39,091 nucleotides of DNA from Pseudomonadota bacterium (lineage in GTDB: Bacteria; Pseudomonadota; Alphaproteobacteria; Rhizobiales; Hyphomicrobiaceae). Positions 1-7,775 of this stretch are shown here, one piece after another. The translations under genes were made by a program, and so were the position numbers. The notes beneath the pieces were generated by a model that worked only from the letters and a program-made list of their open reading frames with translations, was not told the DNA's origin and ran no database searches. The stretch's first letter is position 1; the number at the start of each line of letters is the position of its first letter. Where the stretch lies: assembly GCA_003242645.1 (NCBI GenBank), contig QGVC01000002.1, positions 1 through 39,091 of the forward strand, written 5' to 3'.

Positions 1-431
1 AGGGAGAAGATGAACGCTGTGGCCCAGGTTGCGGCCCAGTCTGTTCCCTGCTCTTGCAGCGCGGGTTTGATCTCATGCACCCCGCCGATCTCGAGCCCTT
101 CGGGCCCCAGGAGGCCATCGACTTCGGCGATGCCCAGGTGCCATGTGAGACCAGGGACGACAATCTTGGCCGGCGCTTGTTCCTCTGCACCCGGAGTCTT
201 GCCCGGACTATCGTCGTAGACAGGAGGCCGAAAGGCTGACCCTTCCAGTTCAGTGCCGACGCTACGCTCTATCCGGCGGATCCGCTGCCGCAGGCTTTCC
301 AGCTTCCGCCTCCGCAGGCGCGCTGCGACCTCCTGAGGTTCACGTGGCCGCTCGGTGCCCGGAAGAGTGTCGGGCGAGGCGTCGAGAGAAAGGCAAGGTT
401 TAGCAGGATCTTGGGCCATGCCTGCTGCCAT
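1..431 (-). CDS. imuA: ImuA-like SOS mutagenesis protein, N-terminal part
   Basis: A minus-strand reading frame runs from ATG at 431 off the left edge, giving about 143 visible residues with no stop. A second in-frame ATG lies at 419, and TGA at 443-441 closes the frame upstream. The N-terminus is charged and Arg-rich. It is followed by a segment (LTWHLGIAEVDGLL, then GGVHEIKPA) that resembles the start of the RecA-like domain of ImuA, where a conserved HE follows the Gly-rich stretch. ImuA is a RecA-like partner of the Y-family-like protein ImuB and of DnaE2 in damage-induced mutagenesis, and is usually the first gene of imuA-imuB-dnaE2. A LexA box just upstream supports the call. The partner genes would lie outside the window to the left, and the ATPase core is not visible. 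Confidence 0.72.
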   Translation of the reverse strand, partial: MAAGMAQDPAKPCLSLDASPDTLPGTERPREPQEVAARLRRRKLESLRQRIRRIERSVGTELEGSAFRPPVYDDSPGKTPGAEEQAPAKIVVPGLTWHLGIAEVDGLLGPEGLEIGGVHEIKPALQEQGTDWAATWATAFIFS

Positions 432-445
432 AGCGCTTCACATTT

Positions 446-460
446 GTTCTTGTTATGTTC
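446..460 (-). promoter_or_regulatory. LexA (SOS) box, alphaproteobacterial type
   Basis: The plus strand reads GTTC, seven bases, GTTC (446-449 and 457-460), which is exactly the GTTC-N7-GTTC direct repeat bound by LexA in alphaproteobacteria. It lies 15 bases upstream of the imuA-like start and overlaps the downstream end of a candidate -10 element, a good place for repression. A nearly identical box (one difference in the spacer) sits upstream of yifB at 5213-5227. Confidence 0.85.
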
Positions 461-487
461 TTTACGCTATTGCGCCCCGCTGGTCAA
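459..487 (-). promoter_or_regulatory. Candidate sigma-70 promoter of the imuA-like gene
   Basis: On the minus strand TTGACC (487-482) and TAAAGA (464-459) are 17 bases apart. The -35 element is good and the -10 element is poor. The LexA box overlaps the -10 end, as expected for an SOS promoter. Confidence 0.5.
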
Positions 488-757
488 CCCGGCATGAGCT
501 CGCTCGCGCGAGGGCCAACTCGGATACTTAGCCAAAATTCACCACAGTTGGTGAGCGAACCCGCCCTCCGGCACCCCGCATCCCCATCAACGAATCAGCC
601 CACCGCCTAAAATCTTGGCCAGAGTGTGGCTTTCATGTGCCGGCTTTCGGGCCGAAGCTGCTGTATATGAACTGTTCATCACGTTGTGACTAAGATGATG
701 CACCCGGTGGGGCGAGCGGCCCATCGGCTCGATCATCTGAGCCTTACGGAGTACGAG
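488..757. other. Intergenic region upstream of the L,D-transpeptidase gene
   Basis: No convincing reading frame, RNA gene or repeat is visible here. The promoter of the plus-strand L,D-transpeptidase gene should lie in this stretch, but I cannot assign -35 and -10 elements with confidence. TATATG near 664 is one weak -10 candidate. Confidence 0.5.
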
Positions 758-1396
758 ATGGTCATACGTAAGATCATCACTTCGATAGTTACTGTACTCG
801 TCGGCCTATTGCCCGTAGCTGCCGTGGCAGCACCGGGCTATGGATCGAGTCTGCTTTGGGGGGGTACTAGCGAATGGGGCGGCGGTCGTCAGATCGTTCC
901 ATTCAGCACGGCTTATAAACCCGGAGAGATCGTGGTCAGCTTCGGCGACCGGCGGCTTTACTACATCACCAAGCCCGGAGAGGCGATTAGCTATCCGATC
1001 GCCATCCCGCGCGAGGAAAGCCGCTGGCAAGGTGTCACGACCGTCTCCATGAAGAAAGTCAACCCGTCGTGGACACCGACTCCCGAGATGCTCCGCGAGA
1101 ATCCGAAGCTGCCACCCTGGGTTCCCGGTGGCCACCCAATGAACCCGCTCGGTGTGCGCGCGCTTTATCTCGGGTCGAGCCTTTACCGGATCCACGGCAC
1201 CGATGCTCCCTGGACGATTGGGCAGGCAGTCTCGAAAGGCTGCATCCGGATGTACAATAAGGATGTCATCGATCTTTATTCCCGGGTGTCCATCGGCGCC
1301 AAGGTGACGGTGACCTGGGAGCGGTTCAACCGGACGGCGATGGATGGAACGCGCCGGACCGCAGGCCGCACGGGTTTGTTCACGACTACGGAGTGA
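758..1396 (+). CDS. L,D-transpeptidase (YkuD domain), exported
   Basis: The 212-residue product starts with a signal peptide (hydrophobic stretch about residues 5-24, ending AVAA). The start at 758 is chosen because GGAG lies about six bases upstream and the signal peptide begins there; an earlier in-frame ATG at 686 would add 24 residues ahead of it. A YkuD catalytic domain follows, with His146 in HGT and Cys162 in SKGCIRM, the usual catalytic pair spaced by a short loop. Enzymes of this family cross-link peptidoglycan 3-3 or attach proteins to it in the periplasm, using the Cys as acyl acceptor. The C-terminal 25 residues look disordered. The gene stands alone and ends at a strong hairpin terminator. 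Specific substrate is unknown. Confidence 0.92.
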   Translation: MVIRKIITSIVTVLVGLLPVAAVAAPGYGSSLLWGGTSEWGGGRQIVPFSTAYKPGEIVVSFGDRRLYYITKPGEAISYPIAIPREESRWQGVTTVSMKKVNPSWTPTPEMLRENPKLPPWVPGGHPMNPLGVRALYLGSSLYRIHGTDAPWTIGQAVSKGCIRMYNKDVIDLYSRVSIGAKVTVTWERFNRTAMDGTRRTAGRTGLFTTTE

Positions 1397-1429
1397 GTTG
1401 AAAGTCACTTTCCGACGTGAGGTGTTGTA

Positions 1430-1460
1430 GGGACGGCTTTGCAGCCGTCCCTTTTCTTTT
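1430..1460 (+). terminator. Rho-independent terminator of the L,D-transpeptidase gene
   Basis: A perfect nine-base-pair stem (1430-1438 with 1443-1451) has a four-base loop and is followed by TTTTCTTTT. It lies 33 bases after the stop codon, between convergent genes. Confidence 0.9.
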
Positions 1461-1489
1461 ACAACTGGGGCTGCGCAAGAACGCTCCGT

Positions 1490-2461
1490 TCACGAGCCAG
1501 CAAGGCAGGATTTCAGATCGCTGGCCAGATTACGCATCAGCGAATGATAGAGGTCAGGGCCCGGAGTAAGCTTCCTACCCTCCGGATCGAAGGTGCCGAT
1601 ACGCGTCGACGTGCCCTCCACGAGGACTTCTGCCACGCGCGGAGAGCCATAGGGCTCGATGAACACGCACACGACGCCCGAGGATACGAGAATTTGTCTC
1701 AACTGCTGTAATCGCTTGCCGCTTGGTGGAACGTCCGGGCTGAGCGTTACGGATCCAGCTGCATTAAGCCCAAAGCGCTTTTCGAAATACTGGATCGCAT
1801 CGTGGTGGACGAGAAACGGCCTGGCCGAGACTGAAGCCAACTCGCCCTGCAGCTCCTCCGATAATGCGGAGATTCTGGCGATCTCGGCATCCGCGTTCGC
1901 CCGCAAAATAGCGGCATTCTCCGGGGTCAGGCGAGCAAGCACATCAGCGATATGGCTGACCATGGCCTTCGCATTCTCGGGATCCAACCAGACGTGCGGA
2001 TCGTAAGTTGCGTGCTCATGGTCATCGGCCTTTTGATGATTGCCATGTTGGCCGCGAGAACGTTCATGATCGTCTTCCTCGAAAGCGCCACCTTGTCGGA
2101 TCGGCAGTCTGTTCAAGCCAGGGGCTTCAATGAGGCTCACAACTCGGACGGAGTTCGGCAGGGTAGCCGCGAGCTTGGCCGTGAACGGCTCGAACTCCTC
2201 CGAAACGCGAAAGACAATCTGAGCATTCTGGACCTTCCTGGCGTCGGAGGGCCTCATTGCATACGAGTGCGGTGAAGCCGCGCCGTCGACAAGCAGGTCC
2301 GGTTCGCCGATCCCGGCCATCACGCTCGAAACGAGCGAATGAATGGGCTTGCTCGTAACGACCACGCGAACGTCCGCGAGAGCTGCACAAGGGAGCAGCA
2401 GGGCTAGGATCGCGGTGGCGAATTGCGAAAGGGAATTTGTGAGCACGTCTGCTCCGCTCAC
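1490..2461 (-). CDS. znuA: Zinc ABC transporter substrate-binding protein ZnuA
   Basis: This 323-residue periplasmic protein captures zinc for a ZnuABC importer. A signal peptide covers about residues 8-29. Expected zinc ligands are visible: His65 (SPHS), His156 (DPHVWLDP), His219/220 (VHHDA) and Asp292 (FDPEG). An Asp/His-rich loop typical of ZnuA lies at about 128-150, and Cys265 and Cys319 could form the known disulfide. The start is GTG at 2461; the first ATG in frame would fall beyond the signal sequence. Genes for the permease and ATPase (znuB, znuC) are not adjacent, so this gene is solitary here. A palindrome matching the Zur operator lies about 50 bases upstream, indicating repression when zinc is sufficient. 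A manganese-binding homologue is less likely, given the His-rich loop and the Zur box. Confidence 0.95.
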   Translation of the reverse strand: MSGADVLTNSLSQFATAILALLLPCAALADVRVVVTSKPIHSLVSSVMAGIGEPDLLVDGAASPHSYAMRPSDARKVQNAQIVFRVSEEFEPFTAKLAATLPNSVRVVSLIEAPGLNRLPIRQGGAFEEDDHERSRGQHGNHQKADDHEHATYDPHVWLDPENAKAMVSHIADVLARLTPENAAILRANADAEIARISALSEELQGELASVSARPFLVHHDAIQYFEKRFGLNAAGSVTLSPDVPPSGKRLQQLRQILVSSGVVCVFIEPYGSPRVAEVLVEGTSTRIGTFDPEGRKLTPGPDLYHSLMRNLASDLKSCLAGS

Positions 2462-2506
2462 TGGATGTGATGGCCTATGCGCTGTTCAAGATAGAATTAC
2501 CGAAGT

Positions 2507-2524
2507 GGAATGTTATAACATATC
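2507..2524 (-). promoter_or_regulatory. Zur operator upstream of znuA
   Basis: The 18 bases contain the perfect palindrome ATGTTATAACAT (2510-2521). They match 16 of 18 positions of GATATGTTATAACATATC, the Zur consensus I recall for one alphaproteobacterial group. The site is 46-63 bases upstream of the GTG start of znuA. It also lies in the shared region with the divergent MoaD-like gene, 163 bases away from that start. Confidence 0.82.
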
Positions 2525-2686
2525 ATACAGAGAGGAGAGCTGGCCAGACATTCAAGCTCGCCTTCACCTTGCTACGCCCGATGTGGGAAAGGCGCCAGCG
2601 CGTTTCAGAGCTTGGCTCTGCTGTTGTAGGCACCAACTTGTGCTGTGTAAGTTCAAACTGGCTCAAAGCCTGGAAAGTGAACACCG

Positions 2687-2932
2687 ATGGCTCGCGTTAC
2701 CCTGGTGGGCACCCTTCGCCAATTCACGGGGGGTATCTCTGAAATCGAAATCGAGGCGGAGACCGTTCGCCAGCTTTTCGCCCGGCTCAGCGAACGCTTT
2801 CCTGATTTGGCTCCGCATCTGGAGCAGGGCCTCGCCGTTGCCATAGACGGAGAAATTTATCAGGACGCGCTACTGGAGCCCATCGGCCCGGATGCCGAGG
2901 TTCACATTCTGCCGCAGATTGCTGGAGGCTAG
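2687..2932 (+). CDS. MoaD/ThiS-family sulfur-carrier-like protein
   Basis: An 81-residue beta-grasp protein of the MoaD/ThiS type ends in the exposed Ile-Ala-Gly-Gly tail that family members thiocarboxylate to carry sulfur. MoaD feeds sulfur to molybdopterin synthase and ThiS to thiazole synthesis; other relatives serve cysteine or tungsten-cofactor pathways. No MoaE, ThiG, ThiF or JAB-domain partner is adjacent, so the pathway cannot be told from context. A GGAAAG sequence nine bases before the ATG serves as ribosome binding site. The gene is transcribed away from znuA, and its stop is four bases from the end of the convergent GIY-YIG-like gene. Length and the C-terminal GG make the family call good; the specific role is open. 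Confidence 0.82.
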   Translation: MARVTLVGTLRQFTGGISEIEIEAETVRQLFARLSERFPDLAPHLEQGLAVAIDGEIYQDALLEPIGPDAEVHILPQIAGG

Positions 2933-2936
2933 GTGA

Positions 2937-3539
2937 TCAGGTCGGGCGGCTTTCCGCTCCGTTTATGAATTCGAAGATCTCGATGATCTCATCGCGCGAA
3001 GTTCTGAACCACTCGGCTCCTCCGCCGTCAACTCTCCTTCCGCGCACTTCCAATACTGCGTGAATGGCCCGCTCCAGCAGTCGGCAGTGATCAGTACGAA
3101 TTTCCAACTTCAGTGAGGGCCTGTCTGGCGTACTCGTCGAAACTTGGGCTGCGATCCGCTCTACCACGTCGGTCTCTGTGCTTCCAATCTTAAGCCGATC
3201 GGGCGCACACGCGTATCCGTAGGCGTAAACCGCGCCACTCCCTTCGCCTAGCCTCACCACATCGCTGGTATCGACCGCGTTCTTGATGAAGCTCTCGGCA
3301 CTTTGCTCCGATATCCCCTCCTCCGAGCCGAGGTGGGGATCGGACATGTGATGCTCGACTTCAGCAGGATAACTCTTACCCTGGCTCACCTGCTCTCTTG
3401 TGAATCCGTATTTAGGTGCCGCATTTAGGATTTCCGCCATTCTGCGGGCGAACCGTGTTCGCAGCTCAGGGTCCTCTGTCAAATTGTATTGATTGAGTGC
3501 CCAAGTAAACTGCGCTCGCTGACCTGCAAGCGTCGCCAT
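2937..3539 (-). CDS. GIY-YIG-like (T5orf172/MUG113-type) protein
   Basis: The 200-residue product has a C-terminal half resembling the T5orf172/MUG113 branch of GIY-YIG nucleases. It shows a first strand VYAYGY (104-109), then KIG (117-119) in place of YIG, an Arg in VERIAAQ (128), a Glu in LLERAIH (156) and the branch's closing EWF (176-178). These are the positions of the family's catalytic Arg and metal-binding Glu, so activity is possible. The first 100 residues are charged and match nothing I recognise. It follows yifB on the same strand after an 81-base gap with no terminator that I can see, so it may be transcribed from the LexA-controlled yifB promoter. A DNA-repair or DNA-uptake role would be inference only. 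Confidence 0.7.
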   Translation of the reverse strand: MATLAGQRAQFTWALNQYNLTEDPELRTRFARRMAEILNAAPKYGFTREQVSQGKSYPAEVEHHMSDPHLGSEEGISEQSAESFIKNAVDTSDVVRLGEGSGAVYAYGYACAPDRLKIGSTETDVVERIAAQVSTSTPDRPSLKLEIRTDHCRLLERAIHAVLEVRGRRVDGGGAEWFRTSRDEIIEIFEFINGAESRPT

Positions 3540-3620
3540 ACTTCGCCCCCGATACTCGAAATTATCGTTCTAAAATGCAGGCACTTCTCTTCCCAATTCC
3601 CCGACCTATACTTCTCATAC

Positions 3621-5150
3621 TCAAGCAGCCTGCCGCTGTCTCAGCACCTCGCCGCGGTAACTCAGGGCCTCCGCAATATGGATTCGCGACACGGTTTCCG
3701 CACCGTCCAGATCGGCGAGGGTTCGGGCAACACGCAAAGTTCGGTGGAAACCGCGAGCGGACAGCTGCAATGTCTCAGCGGCCTGGCGCAGGAGAACGAG
3801 GCCGTCAGCGTCAGGCCGAGCGATTTCTTCGAGTATACGTCCGGATGCCTCAGAATTGGTCCGCGGGCCGTTTGGTCCGTACTTGGCGAACCGCTGACGC
3901 TGGCGTTCGCGCGCAGCGATCACACGAGCCCGCACCGCTGCGCTCCCTTCGGCCGGCGCCGGGAGAACCAGATCGGCGGCCGTGACCGCCGGCACCTCGA
4001 TCTGCAGGTCGATCCGATCGAGCAGAGGACCTGAGATACGGGCCTGATATTCAGCGGCACAACGTGGTCCCCGCTTACATGACTGCCCGGGAGTTCCACC
4101 GCCACACCGGCATGGATTCATAGCCGCAACGAGCTGAATTCGCGAAGGATAAGTGATGCGGTGATTGGCACGCGCGATGACTGTCTCGCCGGTTTCCAAC
4201 GGCTGACGCAAAGAGTCGAGCACCTGGGGGGCGAACTCCGGCAGCTCGTCGAGGAATAAGACCCCAAGGTGTGCCAGTGAAACCTCGCCCGGCTTGGCCC
4301 GCGTGCCTCCACCCACAAGCGCCGCCATGCTCGCCGAATGATGCGGTGCCCGGAAAGGCCGCTGAGTTTTCAACCTGCCACCCGTCAGCTCGCCAGCAAG
4401 CGAGTGCACCATGCTGACTTCGAGCATCTCCTGCGGATCGAGCGGCGGCAGAATCGAAGGCAAGCATGCTGCCAGCATCGATTTGCCGGACCCCGGTGGT
4501 CCGATCATCAGCAAATTATGCCCGCCAGCTGCCGCCACCTCGAGCGCACGCTTCGCAGTTTCCTGCCCTTTGATATCGGCCAGGTCCGGAAGGGGCTGAT
4601 CGTCCCGCTCCAAATTCGGCTCCGGCCGACGCAAAATCTGCAGGCCCTTGAAATGGTTCACGAGAGAGAGCAGGTGCGGGGCAGCGATGATATCCATGTC
4701 AGCAGCCGCCCAAGCTGCCTCAGGGCCATTTTCCGCAGCACAGATGAGCCCTTTTTTCATAGCATTGGCGCCGATGGCCGCCGGCAAGGCACCTGGCGTC
4801 GCCCTGATCTGCCCATCGAGCGCCAACTCGCCGATTGCTGCGAAACCTTCGATAGCTTCTGGGGAGATCGCTTCCATCGCGACCATCAGCGCCAGCGCGA
4901 TCGGCAGGTCGAAGTGACTGCCTTCTTTCGGCAGATCCGCCGGCGCGAGATTGACCGTGATGTGCGTCCACGGAAGACCCAGACCGATCGCATGGAGCGC
5001 ATTCCGCACACGTTCACGACTTTCCGCGACCGCTTTGTCCGGCAGGCCGACGATAGCGAAAACGTGCTGTCCTGGGCTGATCCTGACTTCGACTTGAACC
5101 GGGCGGGCCTCGATACCAACGAACGCCAATGTGGAAATACGCCCGTACAT
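3621..5150 (-). CDS. yifB: YifB/ComM family Mg-chelatase-like AAA+ ATPase
   Basis: The 509-residue protein has the usual ComM layout. An N-terminal Lon-protease-like domain (about 1-170) is followed by an AAA+ core with Walker A GPPGSGKS (217-224) and Walker B LFLDE (298-302). Then come the Cys-rich NPCRCGG segment and a C-terminal helical Mg-chelatase-like domain. ComM homologues are hexameric helicases that drive branch migration during natural transformation; the general role in non-competent bacteria is unclear. The start at 5150 has a G-rich Shine-Dalgarno stretch directly upstream and matches the family N-terminus (RISTLAFVGIEA). A LexA box lies 63-77 bases upstream, so induction by DNA damage is expected. 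The GIY-YIG-like gene follows on the same strand. Confidence 0.95.
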   Translation of the reverse strand: MYGRISTLAFVGIEARPVQVEVRISPGQHVFAIVGLPDKAVAESRERVRNALHAIGLGLPWTHITVNLAPADLPKEGSHFDLPIALALMVAMEAISPEAIEGFAAIGELALDGQIRATPGALPAAIGANAMKKGLICAAENGPEAAWAAADMDIIAAPHLLSLVNHFKGLQILRRPEPNLERDDQPLPDLADIKGQETAKRALEVAAAGGHNLLMIGPPGSGKSMLAACLPSILPPLDPQEMLEVSMVHSLAGELTGGRLKTQRPFRAPHHSASMAALVGGGTRAKPGEVSLAHLGVLFLDELPEFAPQVLDSLRQPLETGETVIARANHRITYPSRIQLVAAMNPCRCGGGTPGQSCKRGPRCAAEYQARISGPLLDRIDLQIEVPAVTAADLVLPAPAEGSAAVRARVIAARERQRQRFAKYGPNGPRTNSEASGRILEEIARPDADGLVLLRQAAETLQLSARGFHRTLRVARTLADLDGAETVSRIHIAEALSYRGEVLRQRQAA

Positions 5151-5183
5151 CCTTCCCCCCGCATTCCCCCGACTTGCGCGGGA

Positions 5184-5212
5184 AGTTAACGACGGAGGGA
5201 ACTATCAGTCAA
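5184..5212 (-). promoter_or_regulatory. Candidate yifB promoter
   Basis: On the minus strand TTGACT (5212-5207) and TTAACT (5189-5184) are 17 bases apart, with the yifB start 34 bases further on. The -35 element directly abuts the LexA box. A TATTAT inside the box is an alternative -10 element but lacks a well-placed -35. Confidence 0.45.
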
Positions 5213-5227
5213 GAACATAATAAGAAC
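5213..5227 (-). promoter_or_regulatory. LexA (SOS) box upstream of yifB
   Basis: The plus strand reads GAAC, seven bases, GAAC (5213-5216 and 5224-5227), i.e. GTTC-N7-GTTC in the direction of yifB transcription. Only one spacer base differs from the inverted form of the imuA-like box at 446-460. It abuts the candidate -35 element. It lies between the ends of yifB (5150) and gshB (5249); since gshB is transcribed toward it, yifB is the only gene it can control. Confidence 0.83.
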
Positions 5228-5248
5228 TGACACGTCTCCGTATTCGGA

Positions 5249-6202
5249 TCAAAGCGACGCCTTGGCCGTGCGCGCCTCTACCGCGTCCCAGAAGAGGGCC
5301 GCGATGTTGGGACCGCCAAAGGCCTCGATCTGACGAATGCCGGTCGGCGAAGTCACATTGATCTCGGTGAGATAAGGGCCGATTACGTCGATACCGGTGA
5401 AAATCAGTCCGCGGCGTTTCAGCTCCGGCTTCAGGCGCTCGCAAATCTCCAGATCGCGCGGCGTGAGCTCCGTCGGCATCGCCTTACCTCCGACGTGCAA
5501 GTTCGAGCGCGTCTCATCGGGAGCCGGAACGCGGTTTATCGCGCCGACCACCTCGCCATCGATCAAAATGATCCGCTTATCTCCGCCGCGCACCTCTGGC
5601 CGATACTGCTGGACCATGAATGGCTCGCGGAAAACGGTCTGGAACAACTCAACCAACGAGTTGAGGTTCGTATCTCCCGCCGAAATCCGGAATACGGAGG
5701 CGCCGCCGTTGCCATAGAGCGGCTTGATGATGATGTCGCCGTAGCGTTGGCGAAATCTTTTCACGTCCTCCAAATCGCGCGTGACGAGAGTCGGCGGCAT
5801 CAGGTCCTGGAAATCGAGAACCCAAACTTTCTCCGGCGCATTGCGGACCGATGCCGGATCATTCACCACCAGCGTTTTCGGATGAATTCGCTCCAACAGG
5901 TGCGTCGTCGTGATGTACGCCATGTCGAATGGCGGATCCTGCCTCAGCAGAACGACGTCCCACTCGGACAAGTCGATCGTTCGAGGATTCGAAAGCTTAT
6001 AGTGATCGCCGACTCGATCCTCGACCGTCAGCGTAGCGCCACGCGCAATCAAGCGCGATTCGTCGAGCGCCAAATTGGGAGGCGTGTAGTAGAAGAGCTC
6101 ATGGCCCCTGCGCTGCGCCTCGAGCAGAAGGGCGAACGTGGAATCGCCGCGGATATCGATGCGCTCAATAGGGTCCATCTGACAGGCGATTTTCAGCCGC
6201 AT
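5249..6202 (-). CDS. gshB: Glutathione synthase
   Basis: The 317-residue cytosolic ATP-grasp ligase joins gamma-glutamylcysteine and glycine to make glutathione. The N-terminal domain begins with the family's [12 protein letters not shown] and the DPPFDMAY motif. The ATP-grasp part shows the Gly-rich loop [11 protein letters not shown] and the metal-binding end [10 protein letters not shown]. Length is typical of bacterial GshB. It lies 57 bases downstream of yraN in the conserved order rsmI-yraN-gshB, and is probably co-transcribed with them. The call is firm. Confidence 0.97.
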   Translation of the reverse strand: MRLKIACQMDPIERIDIRGDSTFALLLEAQRRGHELFYYTPPNLALDESRLIARGATLTVEDRVGDHYKLSNPRTIDLSEWDVVLLRQDPPFDMAYITTTHLLERIHPKTLVVNDPASVRNAPEKVWVLDFQDLMPPTLVTRDLEDVKRFRQRYGDIIIKPLYGNGGASVFRISAGDTNLNSLVELFQTVFREPFMVQQYRPEVRGGDKRIILIDGEVVGAINRVPAPDETRSNLHVGGKAMPTELTPRDLEICERLKPELKRRGLIFTGIDVIGPYLTEINVTSPTGIRQIEAFGGPNIAALFWDAVEARTAKASL

Positions 6203-6259
6203 GCGTTGTCATCCCTGACGTGAGTTGGATCGAACGATCCGTGCTGGCCGAGACCGTGT

Positions 6260-6655
6260 TCAGAAGCCGTGCGCTCGCTGCAGCGCATTGGGCTGATGGC
6301 GCGGTAGGCGCCCCGGCACCAGCAGCAAGGCGTCCAAGCCGATTTCATAGTCGCGATACGCCGGATGACGCCAGACCCACTGCTCCGCCGCCCGCGCGAT
6401 GCGGCGAGCCTGCCGAAACGTCTTGGCGGCTTCTGCAGCGTCCATAGTGGGCCGCCGCTTGACTTCAACGAACGCGAGCCGCCGCCCCCGCACCGCGATC
6501 AGATCGATCTCGCCAGCCTTGGAGCGATAACGCCGGGCCAAAATCCTGTATCCCTTGAGGCACAAGACAGCGGCTGCGATGAGCTCTGCCCACCGGCCCA
6601 TCCGCTCGCGTTGCCGCCTGATAGTTATTGCTTCGGCCTGTGCTTGGCCCGTCAC
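6260..6655 (-). CDS. YraN family protein (UPF0102)
   Basis: This 131-residue protein has the nuclease-like fold of the YraN family. It shows the GEIDLIAVRG and AFVEVKRR strands, which carry the Asp and Glu-x-Lys residues of restriction-endonuclease-like enzymes. Biochemical function is not established. The start ATG overlaps the stop of rsmI by four bases, so translation is probably coupled. The pairing with rsmI is common across proteobacteria. Confidence 0.92.
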   Translation of the reverse strand: MTGQAQAEAITIRRQRERMGRWAELIAAAVLCLKGYRILARRYRSKAGEIDLIAVRGRRLAFVEVKRRPTMDAAEAAKTFRQARRIARAAEQWVWRHPAYRDYEIGLDALLLVPGRLPRHQPNALQRAHGF

Positions 6656-7542
6656 TGGCCACCTCGTTTCATCCGGACGGCGAGATCGTACACACGCCTT
6701 CTCGGGACGCCAAGCATCTCAGCCACCTCCCGGCTGACATCGCGCAAGCTGCCCTGAGCCAAGCGTGCTTCGAGGCAGGTTAGGATCTCCTCGTCTGTGG
6801 CTTCCGACGGTTGTGGCGGCCCGACAAGGATCACGATCTCGCCTCGCTGCTCGATGTCTGTGCCGCGTTCCGCAAGCCGGCCGAGTGGCGCGCGCCGCAC
6901 TTCCTCGTGGAGTTTGGTCAGCTCGCGGGCGACTGCAGCCTGCCTTTCGGGCCCGAGAACCTCGGCCATGTCGGACAAAGACTCGACCATTCTCGACGGT
7001 GCCTCGAAGAAGATGAGTGTTGCTGACACGTTGGCCAGCTCGGCCAGTCGGGCCCTCCTGGCCGCCTGCTTCGCAGGCAGAAAGCCGGCGAACAGAAATC
7101 GATCGGTCGGCAGACCCGAACACGAGAGCGCGGCTATCACTGCAGACGGACCCGGAATGCTGACGACGCGGTGGCCTGCGGCTGCGGACTCCCGAACAAG
7201 CTTGAAGCCAGGATCGGAAATGAGGGGCGTGCCTGCATCGCTGATAAGAGCGACGGACCGACCGTCAGCCAGCTCCTTCAAGATGCGAGGCAGCTCTCGC
7301 TCTTCATTGTGCTCGTGGTAGGCCCGGAGTGCGCGCGAAATTCCGTATTGGGTCAAGAGCTGACGGCTGTGACGCGTGTCCTCGCAGTAGATGATGTCGC
7401 TCCGCGCAAGGACGCTGACGGCTCGCAAAGTGAAATCGGCCAGATTGCCGATTGGCGTGGCGACGAGGTAGAGCCCCGGCCCGAGAGGCTGCTCTAGAGC
7501 CTCCTGGAGCCGCGCTACGACGTGGCGGCTTAATCTTTCCAC
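6652..7542 (-). CDS. rsmI: 16S rRNA (cytidine-1402) 2'-O-methyltransferase RsmI
   Basis: The enzyme methylates the ribose of C1402 in 16S rRNA using S-adenosylmethionine. The tetrapyrrole-methylase fold is clear from LYLVATPIGNL near the N-terminus, CEDTR, the SDAGTPLISDPG loop and IPGPSAVIAAL. A C-terminal helical domain ends in a basic tail. The start is uncertain. GTG at 7542, with AAGG eight bases upstream, gives 296 residues and fits the family's N-terminus of about 25 residues before the first motif. The frame stays open to a TTG at 7635, which would add 31 residues. It overlaps yraN by four bases and is divergent from the LpoA-like gene. Confidence 0.93.
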   Translation of the reverse strand: MERLSRHVVARLQEALEQPLGPGLYLVATPIGNLADFTLRAVSVLARSDIIYCEDTRHSRQLLTQYGISRALRAYHEHNEERELPRILKELADGRSVALISDAGTPLISDPGFKLVRESAAAGHRVVSIPGPSAVIAALSCSGLPTDRFLFAGFLPAKQAARRARLAELANVSATLIFFEAPSRMVESLSDMAEVLGPERQAAVARELTKLHEEVRRAPLGRLAERGTDIEQRGEIVILVGPPQPSEATDEEILTCLEARLAQGSLRDVSREVAEMLGVPRRRVYDLAVRMKRGGQ

Positions 7543-7775
7543 TTCGAGGGCCTTAGCTTGCTCCTTGAAAATCTGCTGATTTTTCGCCAAGCCGTAGCTC
7601 CATGGTGCAGTTTTCGCCGAGCGCACTGGTGCCAATGCGTGGCCACTCCAGTCGCAGATGGCGCCGTCCAGCAGACTAGTCGAATCTGCGCCGCTATTGC
7701 AGGCTGGAATGCTCCGTGAAGACGGCGCTCTAGCGAGCGTATCCGGCCAACAGGCGATCGGGGGGTGAGCAGTAC

